Shown here: positions 8,713 to 17,710 of the stretch, in pieces | Numbering within the stretch: the first letter of the stretch is position 1 | How the letters are laid out: each line of letters begins with the position of its first letter | From: Alishewanella aestuarii B11 | GTDB lineage: Bacteria > Pseudomonadota > Gammaproteobacteria > Enterobacterales > Alteromonadaceae | Assembly: GCF_000280055.1 (NCBI RefSeq) | Contig: NZ_ALAB01000027.1 | Span: forward strand, 62,001 to 126,000 | Length of the DNA stretch: 64,000 nt | Reading direction: 5' to 3' | The notes under the pieces: model-generated | Seen by the model: only the letters and a program-made list of their open reading frames with translations | The model's database searches: none | What the model was told of the DNA's origin: nothing | Translations under genes and position numbers: made by a program

Positions 8713-11073
8713 TCACTTATCGGCATTCACTGCCGGTAACGTAAAATAAAACAAGGTGCCCTGCCCGGCGGCAGACTGAAATCCGATCTCGCCACCCATT
8801 TGTTCAATCAAGGCCTTGCATATGGCCAGCCCCAGGCCAGTCCCACCTTTTTGCCGGCGTTGCTCAGTATCGGCCTGCGCAAAACGCTCAAAAATCCGTG
8901 CCTGAAACGCCTCCGGGATGCCGAGCCCGTTATCCTCAACTTCAATCCGAATATGATCCGCCAGCAACTGAGCACGTAGTTGCACCCGGCTGTTGGGTTT
9001 GGAAAACTTAATCGCATTGGATAATAAATTGGCCAGCGTTTGTTGTAAACGCAGGCTGTCGGCCCACAGCTGCAGACCAGATTCAACCGGCGTGACCTCT
9101 AATTGCACCTGATATTGTGCGGCAAAAGGCTCCAACTCATGCACCGCCTGAGCTAACTGCGCCTGTACCTGCAACGGTTGGCGTAAAAACGGCATTTTGC
9201 CGGCAACCAGTTTTTCCATATCCAGCAAATCGTTAATCAGATGCGCCAGACGCTCACTATTTTGCTGTGCCGCCACTAGCAACTTTTGTGACGCGGCAGG
9301 CAAAACACCAAGCTGGCCGGAATTGACCAAACTCAGCGCGCCTTTAATCACCGTTAATGGCGTGCGTAACTCATGGCTGACAGTGGCAATAAACTCATCC
9401 TTTAGCTGCTGTAACTGCACCCGCTCGGTTATATCCTGCACTGAACCGACCATAATACGCTCCGGATTATCGGCATCCGTTACGATACGTGCCCGCTCAT
9501 GTACCCAGCGGATACTGCCATCCGGCCGGATAATCCGGTGACTGACATCATGAATGCCACTGATTAAGGCTTGTTGTTCACTTAGTGCCACCTTTTGCCG
9601 GTCATCCGGATGCAGAGTACTTTTAAACAGCGCCACACTGGGAGTGGTATTGGCTTCATCAAAACCAAAGATTTGAAAAATGGCAGGCGACCACCACAGT
9701 TCACCGGTTTTCAATGAAGCCTGCCAGAAGCCGATCAGAGCCAGCTCACTGGCGGTATCCAACCGCTCGCGGGCCAGTTGCAACTGCTGATTGGCCTGCT
9801 GCAGCGCCAAAAAACTCTGTTTAGAGGCAGTGATATCCTGAATATAGCCATGCCAGAGCACACTGCCATCCGGCATCGCTTCCGGTGTCGCATTACCCGC
9901 CATCCAAGCCACTTTCCCATTCAGATCTTTGACCCGGTATTCATGGCGCCACTCCAGCAGCTGCTGCCTGGAGTGTTCAATACTACTCGCCAGTCCTGCC
10001 AGGTCCTCTTCGTGGATCGCTGCAAAGACCGGCGTCGCATCGGTCTTTACCTGCTCTGGTGTTACGCCGTAGATCCGCTTTAAAGCTGCGCTGGCATAGG
10101 GAAAGGCGGCTCGGCCATCCGGCCATTGCTGGTATTGATACACCACACCAGGTAAGTGTGCGGTCAGATTCAATAACTGCTGTTTCAACTGCTTTTCAGC
10201 ATTAATATCCAGAATAAAACCATCCAGATAGCGTACCTGTCCGGTGTCGTCATATTCCGCCTGACCACGTTCCTCAACCCAGCGCAGACTGCCATCACGG
10301 TGTTGCACCCGGTATTGCAGGGTCCAGCTTTGTCGCTGCGCTATCGCCTGAGCAACCGCCTGCTCCAACCGCTCACGATCTGGTGGGTAAATCACACTGG
10401 CGTAACTGCGCAGCTTATTCTGAATAAAGTCGCTGGCTGGGTAACCTGATAACGGATCGATACTGCCGCTGATATAGAGCATGGTCCAGTTCGGGTCGGC
10501 CTGGCAACGGTAGGTAATACCCGGGATATTATTAACCAGCGCCTGATATTGATCCCGACTGGCTTTGAGCTCCTGCTCGGCCTGCTCCTGCAAGCGGTCG
10601 ATAATCTCCTGTTCTACAGCATCGGCAAAGTCACGCAGGTTCTGCCGCTGTTGCGGCGTGAGTTGCCGCGGCTCAGGGGCAATTAAACACAGGGTGCCAA
10701 TGCGCTGCTGATTGATGGTCAGCGGCGCACCAGCATAGAAACGGATAAAAGGCGCAGCTGTCACCAACGGGTTATCGGCAAAACGTGGGTCGAGCCGGGC
10801 GTCGCTGATTTCAAATAGCTGGTCAGTTAAAATTGCATGGCCACAAAAGGACATATCTCTTGGCGTTTCACAAGCCTCCAGGCCCTGACGGGACTTAAAC
10901 CATTGCCGCTGCTCATCAATCAACGAGATCAATACGATTGGACAATCCAGACATTGCTGAACCAGGCGGGTTAAACGGTCAAAGCGGGGCTCAGCCGCCG
11001 TATCTAGTAGCTTTAACGCCTGTAAAGCCTGCAAACGTTGCACTTCGTTAGCTGGCGTTATCGGTGCTTGCAT
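8713..11073 (-). CDS. GAF/multi-PAS sensor histidine kinase
   Basis: This 786-residue kinase is predicted to be soluble; no transmembrane helix is evident. Domains in order: GAF (about 15-160), three PAS/PAC units (about 170-290, 300-415, 435-555), HisKA with phosphorylated His in SHELRTPLT (about 570), and an HATPase with [10 protein letters not shown] (N box), VEDNGLGIP (G1) and GGTGLGLAI (G2). It has no receiver domain of its own. The adjacent single-domain regulator and the Hpt-REC-GGDEF protein would complete a phosphorelay. The signal is unknown; GAF and PAS domains suggest a small ligand, redox or light cue. Confidence 0.9.
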   Translation of the reverse strand: MQAPITPANEVQRLQALQALKLLDTAAEPRFDRLTRLVQQCLDCPIVLISLIDEQRQWFKSRQGLEACETPRDMSFCGHAILTDQLFEISDARLDPRFADNPLVTAAPFIRFYAGAPLTINQQRIGTLCLIAPEPRQLTPQQRQNLRDFADAVEQEIIDRLQEQAEQELKASRDQYQALVNNIPGITYRCQADPNWTMLYISGSIDPLSGYPASDFIQNKLRSYASVIYPPDRERLEQAVAQAIAQRQSWTLQYRVQHRDGSLRWVEERGQAEYDDTGQVRYLDGFILDINAEKQLKQQLLNLTAHLPGVVYQYQQWPDGRAAFPYASAALKRIYGVTPEQVKTDATPVFAAIHEEDLAGLASSIEHSRQQLLEWRHEYRVKDLNGKVAWMAGNATPEAMPDGSVLWHGYIQDITASKQSFLALQQANQQLQLARERLDTASELALIGFWQASLKTGELWWSPAIFQIFGFDEANTTPSVALFKSTLHPDDRQKVALSEQQALISGIHDVSHRIIRPDGSIRWVHERARIVTDADNPERIMVGSVQDITERVQLQQLKDEFIATVSHELRTPLTVIKGALSLVNSGQLGVLPAASQKLLVAAQQNSERLAHLINDLLDMEKLVAGKMPFLRQPLQVQAQLAQAVHELEPFAAQYQVQLEVTPVESGLQLWADSLRLQQTLANLLSNAIKFSKPNSRVQLRAQLLADHIRIEVEDNGLGIPEAFQARIFERFAQADTEQRRQKGGTGLGLAICKALIEQMGGEIGFQSAAGQGTLFYFTLPAVNADK

Positions 11074-11083
11074 AGTGTCGGCT

Positions 11084-11464
11084 CTAACTGTCTGATGCCG
11101 GCCTGCTCAGATACTGCTGTAACTGCTGGCCAAGCGTAAGGGGATCAAAGGGCTTTTCCAGCACTGCGATGGCGCCGGCATTCAGGTACTGTTGCTTTTC
11201 GGCGTCCTGCAACCTGGCAGTCATAAACACCGCTGGCACGGCAGCCAAACCGGGCAAACGTCGTAACGCCGCCAGGGTTTGCAAGCCATCCATCTGCGGC
11301 ATCATCACATCGAGCAGCATCAGATCGGGTTGAAACGCCTGTGCCAGACTTAGCGCCATAGCACCTGAGTCACAGCTGCATAACTGAAAACCGCTAAGCT
11401 GCACCAAAGCGATTTCGGTCACCGCCCGGATATCCTCATCGTCCTCAACGTGTAAAATGCGCAT
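11084..11464 (-). CDS. Single-domain response regulator (CheY-like)
   Basis: This is a 126-residue receiver with no output domain. It has the acidic pair in HVEDDED, the acceptor Asp in LMLLDVMMP, and Lys in LEKPFDP. I chose the start at 11464 because it gives the canonical MRILHVEDD start with GGGAACAGAGG immediately upstream; a longer frame from 11506 would overlap dld. It is first of a three-gene signalling unit and lies 10 bases before the histidine kinase. It probably shuttles phosphate between the kinase and the Hpt domain. Confidence 0.9.
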   Translation of the reverse strand: MRILHVEDDEDIRAVTEIALVQLSGFQLCSCDSGAMALSLAQAFQPDLMLLDVMMPQMDGLQTLAALRRLPGLAAVPAVFMTARLQDAEKQQYLNAGAIAVLEKPFDPLTLGQQLQQYLSRPASDS

Positions 11465-11499
11465 CCTCTGTTCCCGTAATAAGCTGCGATTGCAGTGAG

Positions 11500-14268
11500 T
11501 TAGCACTCAGCATCTGATAGTTCATCTAACAAGTAAAGTAGATGTTGATACTCGACGCCACTGTGCCGGCTTAAGCCAATTTCACAGGTGCGACTGCTAG
11601 ATACCCCCCGTGAGCACTTACTTACCTGCCGCGCTAAATCAGACAATGCTGACGCATTAAGCTCCGGTAAGAAAAAGCCCTTGTCACCGGCAAAACCACA
11701 GCAGCTGATGCCCTCGGGGATCACCAGCTGTTCAGTACAGGCGGCGGCCAGTTCAGTCAGCTTGCGGCCCTGCCCCAACTGCTGCGCGCTGCAACTGATA
11801 TGCAGCGCCAGTGGCGCGGCCTGTTTATTCAGCTTTAGCTTAGGCAGAACCTTGTCATAGATAAAATCAATACTATCAAACAGCTGTAATCTCGGATCTA
11901 AGGCTTCGCGTAAAGTTAAGCTGCAGGGGCTGCTATCGCAAAACACTGCAATCCGGCCCTGCTCACTGTGCTGCATTAACCACTGATGCAATTGTTGCTG
12001 CAGCTGCTTGGCGGCAGCAAATTGCCCCTTGGACTGAAACGGCATGCCACAGCATTGCTGCGCCAGTTTTGGCGGCTGAAATAATTGATAACCGGCTTTT
12101 TGTAGTAAGTTGGCACTTACCTCAGCCAGACTGCGCGGGTCCTGGCTATGCTGCTGTGGCCCCAGTACCCGGCCACTACAACTGCCAAAGTATAATACCG
12201 GTATTAAGCCTGAGCCCTGCTCCGGCTTATCCGGTAACTGAAAGGCGCGGGCCGCAGTAGGCATTGCCTGATGCCAAATTGGCATGGCCGCGCCAAACAC
12301 GCGGGCGCCAAGCTGGCCGATGTTAAGCGCGGCGCGCCCTAGGCTGCTAATCACACTAAACTTACTGGCAGCAAAGTTCGCCAGCCCATGAAAACGCTGA
12401 TTGGCACGGGCACGCAGTTGCCTTGTCAGATCGCCAGTATTAATGCCCACCGGACAGGCTGTGCTGCACAGGCCACAGGCGGCGCAGGTATCGGTGCCGG
12501 CATACTGATAAGCTTGCTGCAATGCAGTTAAGCGCGCGCTATCCTCGCCACTTTGCTGCAGTTGTGAGATCTCACGCTGTGCTACGATGCGTTGGCGCGG
12601 CGTTAACGTTAGCTTACGCGAGGGACAAACCGGCTCACAAAAGCCACATTCAATACATTTATCGACCAAAGGATCCGCCGCCGGCAGCGCTTTCAGATGC
12701 TTTAGGTGCAGCTGACTATCGCGGCTTAGCACCACCTCAGGGTTAAGGATATGCTGCGGATCTAATAGCTGCTTAATCCGCCACATCAGCTGGTATGCTT
12801 CAGTGCCCCACTCCAGCTCCACAAAGGGTGCCATATTACGGCCGGTGCCATGCTCAGCCTTTAACGCGCCACCAAATTCTACTGCCACCAACTGCGCCAC
12901 CTCACGCATAAAATCAGCATAACGCTGGATCTCGGCGGCACTGTTAAAACTCTGGGTAAACACAAAATGCAGATTCCCCTCCAGCGCATGCCCAAAAATA
13001 ATGGCCTCGTGATAGCCAAAACGGTCAAACAACTGCTGCAAGGCTAATACCCCCTCTGCCAGGCGGGGCAATGGGAAGGTAACATCTTCAATGATCACCG
13101 TGGTGCCGGTTTCGCGTACCGCGCCGACCGCCGGAAAAGTGCCTTTGCGGATCGCCCACAGTTGCTCACAGACTGCCGGATCGCGGGTAAAATCCACTTT
13201 TTGTTCCAGCTCAAAGGCCGCCAGTTGCTGCTGTATTTGTGCCAACTGGCGTTCCAGCTGCGGCACTGTGGCGGCGCGACTCTCAATTAACAGTGCCGCT
13301 GCCCCCTCTGACAAGGTCGCAACCCAGGCCGGCAAGCCGGCTTTAAGTTGCACCGAGCGTAAACTGCGCCGGTCCAGCAGCTCAACTGCCGCCACCGGCG
13401 TGTCTTTTAGCAAGGTCACCGCCTGACAGCAACTAACAATATCCGGGAACACATAGAGTGCGCTGGCTTTATGCGGATGCTCCGGCACGGTTTGGTAAGT
13501 GACACTGCTAATAAAGCCGAGGCAGCCTTCTGACCCCACCATCAGGTGGCTTAGGATATCGATAGGGTCGCTAAACTCCGTCAGGGCATTTAGCGAAAAG
13601 CCCATGGTATTTTTTAAACGGTATTTATGGCGGATCTTGGCCAGCAGTTCGGGATTGTCACAGGTTTGCCGGGCAAGTGTGCTAAGCTCGGCTAATAGTG
13701 GCGCATGGGACTGCCGAAAGGCCGCGACACTTGCTGCATCTTCCGTATCCAACACCGTGCCGTCAGCGAGCACCAAACGCATACCGTGCAGGGTATTAAA
13801 GCTGTTTTGCGCGGTACCACAGCACATGCCGCTGGCATTATTGGCGACGATGCCGCCAATTTTGCAGCTGTTAATCGATGCCGGATCCGGGCCAATCTTG
13901 CGGCCATAAGACGCCAGCCATTGATTCGCCTGCGCGCCTATCACCCCGGGAGCAAGCCGGATCCGCTCACCAAGCTCAAAAATCTGATATTGCTGCCAGT
14001 TTTCGCCCAGCACCAACAACACCGAATCCGTCACCGCCTGCCCGGATAAACTGGTGCCCGCCGCGCGAAAGGTTAGCGCCACCTGATACTGACCCGCCAG
14101 CTTTAATAAAGCGATTACTTCCTGTTCGCTTTCAACCCTGAGTACCAACTTAGGTGTTAACCGATAAAAACTGGCATCAGTGCCAAAGGCCAGCGTGCTC
14201 AAAGGATCATCGAAATAGCGCTCAGCGGGAATTAGTTGTTGTACGGCGTGCAGAAACTGCGGCTGCAT
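11500..14268 (-). CDS. FAD/Fe-S D-lactate dehydrogenase, Dld-II-like
   Basis: This is a 922-residue two-part oxidoreductase. The N-terminal half is a VAO-type FAD domain (TFRAAGTSLSGQA at about 65-80, then an FAD-oxidase C domain to about 520). The C-terminal half has two 4Fe-4S motifs (CIECGFCEPVCP; CAACGLCSTACP) and two CCG-type segments (QQCCGMP and SCCGFAG) that would bind further Fe-S or heterodisulfide-like centres. This layout matches Shewanella Dld-II, a respiratory quinone-linked D-lactate dehydrogenase. A D-2-hydroxyglutarate or glycolate enzyme is an alternative. It follows gapN in the same direction, after a 117-base gap that contains a hairpin. Confidence 0.8.
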   Translation of the reverse strand: MQPQFLHAVQQLIPAERYFDDPLSTLAFGTDASFYRLTPKLVLRVESEQEVIALLKLAGQYQVALTFRAAGTSLSGQAVTDSVLLVLGENWQQYQIFELGERIRLAPGVIGAQANQWLASYGRKIGPDPASINSCKIGGIVANNASGMCCGTAQNSFNTLHGMRLVLADGTVLDTEDAASVAAFRQSHAPLLAELSTLARQTCDNPELLAKIRHKYRLKNTMGFSLNALTEFSDPIDILSHLMVGSEGCLGFISSVTYQTVPEHPHKASALYVFPDIVSCCQAVTLLKDTPVAAVELLDRRSLRSVQLKAGLPAWVATLSEGAAALLIESRAATVPQLERQLAQIQQQLAAFELEQKVDFTRDPAVCEQLWAIRKGTFPAVGAVRETGTTVIIEDVTFPLPRLAEGVLALQQLFDRFGYHEAIIFGHALEGNLHFVFTQSFNSAAEIQRYADFMREVAQLVAVEFGGALKAEHGTGRNMAPFVELEWGTEAYQLMWRIKQLLDPQHILNPEVVLSRDSQLHLKHLKALPAADPLVDKCIECGFCEPVCPSRKLTLTPRQRIVAQREISQLQQSGEDSARLTALQQAYQYAGTDTCAACGLCSTACPVGINTGDLTRQLRARANQRFHGLANFAASKFSVISSLGRAALNIGQLGARVFGAAMPIWHQAMPTAARAFQLPDKPEQGSGLIPVLYFGSCSGRVLGPQQHSQDPRSLAEVSANLLQKAGYQLFQPPKLAQQCCGMPFQSKGQFAAAKQLQQQLHQWLMQHSEQGRIAVFCDSSPCSLTLREALDPRLQLFDSIDFIYDKVLPKLKLNKQAAPLALHISCSAQQLGQGRKLTELAAACTEQLVIPEGISCCGFAGDKGFFLPELNASALSDLARQVSKCSRGVSSSRTCEIGLSRHSGVEYQHLLYLLDELSDAEC

Positions 14269-14310
14269 ATCAACCTCAAAGTATGGCGGCTGGTAAGCAG
14301 CAAAGATCGC

Positions 14311-14343
14311 GCTGCTGCCAACGGTTACAGGCTTGGCAGCAGC
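14311..14343. other. Inverted repeat between gapN and dld
   Basis: A perfect 11-bp inverted repeat (GCTGCTGCCAA / TTGGCAGCAGC) encloses an 11-base loop. There is no T run. It could be a weak terminator, a message-stabilising hairpin or a regulator site, so whether dld is cotranscribed with gapN is unclear. Confidence 0.45.
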
Positions 14344-14385
14344 TTAATCGGTTTGGCGGCAATTAGCAAAACTGCGGCATCTCAC

Positions 14386-15999
14386 CTAGAACAAAAAATC
14401 TGTTGCCAGAAAGTGCGAGGCGCGCTGCTGGATAATCTGTTTTACAAAGCCAACATCCGGATCCTGATACTTGGTCGCGACTAATGTTGGCGTGGAAAAC
14501 TGCCGCAGCGCGTCCACGACCGACAAGGTGCCCTCGGCGGAGTCTTTGCGGCCGTTAAACGGGAAGCTATCCGGCCCGCGCTGACACTGAGCGTTAATAT
14601 TGATCCGGCCGACCTGATTGGCAAAAATATCGACCAGCTCACCGACCTGTCGCGGATCCTGCCCAAAGATACTCAGCTGCTGGCCAAAGTTCGAGTTCAC
14701 CACGTAGTCAATCACCTCGTCGATGCTGTCAAAAGGCACCACCGGCACCAGCGGGCCGAACTGCTCTTCCTGATAAAGCCGCATGCTGGCGTTCACCGGA
14801 TACAGCACCGCTGGCTTAAACAAGGAGCCGGCACAGACACCACCCTGTGCATTTTGTACCTGAGCACCGTTGGCGATGGCATCTTCGAGTAAAGCGGTAA
14901 GAAAAGCCGTTTTACCGGGTTCTGGCAACGGTGTGATCTGTACACCCGCTTGCCAGGGCATGCCCAGCTGCAACTGATCTACCGCCTGGCTTAGCGCGCT
15001 AACAAAACGATCTGCCAAAGGCCGTTCGACAAACAGAATTTTTAGTGCGGTACAGCGCTGGCCGTTAAATGACAAGGCACCGGCGACGACCTCAGCGACA
15101 GTGCGCTTTAAGTCGGCATCCGCGAGAATAATGCCAGGATTTTTCGCATCCAACCCCAGTACAGCGCGCAGCCGGTGCGGCTTAGGGTGCATCCGTTTTA
15201 AATCGCTGGCGCCCTTGTTAGTGCCGATAAAGGCAAACAGATCGATCTTGCCACTTTCCATTAGTACCCCGACCGTTTCCCGGCCGCGGCCATAAATAAT
15301 ATTAATTACCCCGGGTGGAAAGCTTTGCGCAAAGGCGCGTAACAACGGCTGGATCAGCAGCACGCCATATTTCGCCGGTTTAAAGATCACGGTATTGCCC
15401 ATGATCAGTGCCGGGATCAGCGTAGTAAAGGTTTCGTTGAGCGGATAGTTAAAGGGCCCCATACACAGCGCCACCCCAACCGGGACCCGGCGGATCTTGC
15501 CCAGTGCGCCCTGTTCGATAATAAAATGGCTGGCGTCCCGATCCTGCTGCTTCAGGGCGGCGATGGTATCGCGGATATAATCGCAGGTGCGGTCAAACTC
15601 TTTGGCCGCATCCGGATAATTCTTACCAATTTCCCACATCAGCAGCCGGATCACCTCGGTGCGTTGCTGCTGCATCAGGCCTAAAAAAGTTTCAACATGC
15701 CGGATCCGTTCCAGCACCGGCATGCTCGGCCAGGCGCCACGCCCCAGATCATAGGCCTTAACGGCGCCATCCAATGCCTGCAATGCCGCCGAGGCATCCA
15801 GCAGCGGCGTATAACCCAGTAATACCGGTGTCAGGGTATCGCCATGGCGCAGCTTTACCGGGCTGATTACCGGGCTCAGCTCACCTGGCCAGCTAACCAG
15901 CTCCCCATTTAACAGATAGTCGCGCTGCTCCAGTAGCCGCTGCTGGGCAAACTCTGCCGGGATCTCCGCCGCTTGCGGAAACAATGTCGTTATACTCAT
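14386..15999 (-). CDS. gapN: NADP-dependent glyceraldehyde-3-phosphate dehydrogenase (GapN-type aldehyde dehydrogenase)
   Basis: This is a 537-residue aldehyde dehydrogenase superfamily member. It has the cofactor/oxyanion segment MGPFNYPLNET (about 180-190), the catalytic Cys316 in FNGQRCTALK, and the nucleotide-binding segment VIFKPAK. Non-phosphorylating GAPDH oxidises glyceraldehyde 3-phosphate to 3-phosphoglycerate with NADP, which fits its place after eda, whose product is that aldehyde. The usual general-base motif ELGGK reads GLDAK here (282-286), so the canonical Glu position is Gly, with an Asp two residues on. Exact substrate is inferred from family resemblance and context. The start has GGGAGTAAGGT upstream. 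Confidence 0.78.
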   Translation of the reverse strand: MSITTLFPQAAEIPAEFAQQRLLEQRDYLLNGELVSWPGELSPVISPVKLRHGDTLTPVLLGYTPLLDASAALQALDGAVKAYDLGRGAWPSMPVLERIRHVETFLGLMQQQRTEVIRLLMWEIGKNYPDAAKEFDRTCDYIRDTIAALKQQDRDASHFIIEQGALGKIRRVPVGVALCMGPFNYPLNETFTTLIPALIMGNTVIFKPAKYGVLLIQPLLRAFAQSFPPGVINIIYGRGRETVGVLMESGKIDLFAFIGTNKGASDLKRMHPKPHRLRAVLGLDAKNPGIILADADLKRTVAEVVAGALSFNGQRCTALKILFVERPLADRFVSALSQAVDQLQLGMPWQAGVQITPLPEPGKTAFLTALLEDAIANGAQVQNAQGGVCAGSLFKPAVLYPVNASMRLYQEEQFGPLVPVVPFDSIDEVIDYVVNSNFGQQLSIFGQDPRQVGELVDIFANQVGRININAQCQRGPDSFPFNGRKDSAEGTLSVVDALRQFSTPTLVATKYQDPDVGFVKQIIQQRASHFLATDFLF

Positions 16000-16045
16000 A
16001 CCTTACTCCCATTCAATTAAAGTTTGCCTGGTTGTAGGGGTACTG

Positions 16046-16059
16046 TCTGATCGATCAGA
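16046..16059. promoter_or_regulatory. Perfect 14-bp palindrome upstream of gapN
   Basis: TCTGATCGATCAGA lies in the 102-base gap between kdgK and gapN. The symmetry is complete and the sequence differs from the LacI-type operators found elsewhere in the locus. It could be a separate regulator site for gapN. Confidence 0.35.
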
Positions 16060-16101
16060 TCTTATTGTTAGCGGGCGGGTTTGTCCGCCACAATATTGTT
16101 G

Positions 16102-17055
16102 TTATCGGAATTGCGATGGCCGGTTCTTAGCCCAAAAGCCATTAAAATGTTCTTTGCCAACAATGGCACCGGTATGCTCCACCACAAAGCCCGCCAGCCG
16201 CGCCGCAAACTTTACCGCCTGCGCCGGCGCAATACCGCCCAGCCGGGCCGCCAGATAACCGCCGTTAAAGGAATCGCCGGCCGCTGTAGTATCCACCACT
16301 TTTTTGACCGGATATGCCAGGGCGCTGAAATCCTGCCCCTGATAACGGCCACTGATGCCGTCCTTGCCGTTTTTCACCACGATCTCTTCCACACCAAGGG
16401 CGGAAAGCTGTGCTACCACCTGTTCGGTGCAGGTGGCGGCAAATAACACCTTATGATCATCCAGCCCCGGCAGGGCCACATCAGCCAGCGCATAGGCCCG
16501 CAAAAATGCTGCTTTTGCCGCTTCGGCTGTTGGCCACAGCGCCGAGCGGTAGTTAGGGTCAAAGATGATCCGGCTGCCGCTGGCTTTTAACTCTGCCACC
16601 AGCGCAAACAGCGCTTCGCGGTCGCTGTCATTCAAAATGGCCAGCGTGATACCGGAGAAGAAAAACATCTCAGCTCCCGTTAGCTCCGCCAACCGCTGTT
16701 GACCGCTCGCCAGTTGCAGCACCTGTTTCGCTGCCGACGTATCGCGCCAGTACACAAAGCTGCGCTCACCAAAGGCATCGGTATTAATCATATACAGGCC
16801 GGGGCGTGCGGTTTTGCTGCGTAATATCAGCTGAGTATCAATTTTTTCGCGCTCCACCGCCCGTACCAGCTTGTCGCTAATCAGATCGGTACCGACGGCG
16901 GTGAAAAACTGCACCTCAATAGGTTGCTCAGCACAGCGTTTCAGATAAACAGCGGTATTAAACACATCGCCGGCAAAGGCCTGGTGATAGACATTTTCCA
17001 CCAGCTGAAACAGCTCCACCATGCACTCGCCCATAATGACAATACGTTTGCTCAT
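16102..17055 (-). CDS. kdgK: 2-dehydro-3-deoxygluconokinase (KDG kinase)
   Basis: This 317-residue PfkB-family sugar kinase would phosphorylate 2-keto-3-deoxygluconate to KDPG. The N-terminal IVIMGECMVEL and the C-terminal anion-hole motif DTTAAGDSFNGGYLAA, with the catalytic Asp in AAGDSF, are clear. KDG specificity comes from context: it is 10 bases downstream of eda, and KDG is the product of both uronate branches encoded here. Confidence 0.92.
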   Translation of the reverse strand: MSKRIVIMGECMVELFQLVENVYHQAFAGDVFNTAVYLKRCAEQPIEVQFFTAVGTDLISDKLVRAVEREKIDTQLILRSKTARPGLYMINTDAFGERSFVYWRDTSAAKQVLQLASGQQRLAELTGAEMFFFSGITLAILNDSDREALFALVAELKASGSRIIFDPNYRSALWPTAEAAKAAFLRAYALADVALPGLDDHKVLFAATCTEQVVAQLSALGVEEIVVKNGKDGISGRYQGQDFSALAYPVKKVVDTTAAGDSFNGGYLAARLGGIAPAQAVKFAARLAGFVVEHTGAIVGKEHFNGFWAKNRPSQFR

Positions 17056-17065
17056 GGTCTTTCTC

Positions 17066-17710
17066 CTATGCCGCCTGTTTTAATTGTCGGGCCAGGCTAC
17101 AAGCCTGGTGCGACAATGCCGTGATCTGTGCCCAGTCGCCACTGGCAATGGCACTGGGCGGCGAGATCCAGGAGCCACCGACCACAAACACATTTGGCAA
17201 CGCCAGATATTCGGCCAGATTTTGCTGGCTGATGCCGCCGGTCGGACAAAACCGTACTTGCTGAAAAATGCTGCTCAGTGCCTTTAACATGGCACTGCCA
17301 CCGGATAAATTGGCCGGAAAAAATTTCAGTTCACGAATGCCCATTTCCAGTGCCAGAGCAATTTCTGAAGGGGTCGATACCCCCGGCGCCAGCGCCAGCC
17401 CGGTATCCAGCATGGCCTGTAACAGTTTTGGCGTACTGGCCGGGCTCACCAGAAACTGCGCACCGGCGTCTTTTGCTGCCTGGGCATCCGCCGCCGATAA
17501 AATGGTACCGGCACCCACCAACAGCTCAGGTAAGGCGCTGCGAATAGCACTGATACAATCCAACGCTTTTGGTGTGCGCAGTACCACCTCGACCGAACCG
17601 ATACCGCCCTGCTGCATCGCCTTAGCAATAGCTACTGCAGTGCTTGGTACCTCAGCCTGAATAATGGGTAATAAGGCTGGGCCTTGTAAAACGTGAGATA
17701 ACGCCGACAT
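17066..17710 (-). CDS. eda: KDPG/KHG aldolase
   Basis: This 214-residue class I aldolase cleaves KDPG to pyruvate and glyceraldehyde 3-phosphate. Schiff-base Lys129 lies in RELKFFPA; Glu41 in VEVVLRTP and the PTGG phosphate-binding turn (FCPTGGI) are present. Its start codon overlaps the stop of the upstream dehydrogenase by one base (TAATG), which indicates translational coupling. Confidence 0.95.
   Translation of the reverse strand: MSALSHVLQGPALLPIIQAEVPSTAVAIAKAMQQGGIGSVEVVLRTPKALDCISAIRSALPELLVGAGTILSAADAQAAKDAGAQFLVSPASTPKLLQAMLDTGLALAPGVSTPSEIALALEMGIRELKFFPANLSGGSAMLKALSSIFQQVRFCPTGGISQQNLAEYLALPNVFVVGGSWISPPSAIASGDWAQITALSHQACSLARQLKQAA

Noticed and set aside
11500..11508. TTAGCACTC, the left half of the CIRCE (HrcA) element
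   Set aside because: The matching GAGTGCTAA half nine bases later is absent, and the site lies at the end of dld and upstream of a response regulator, not a chaperone gene.
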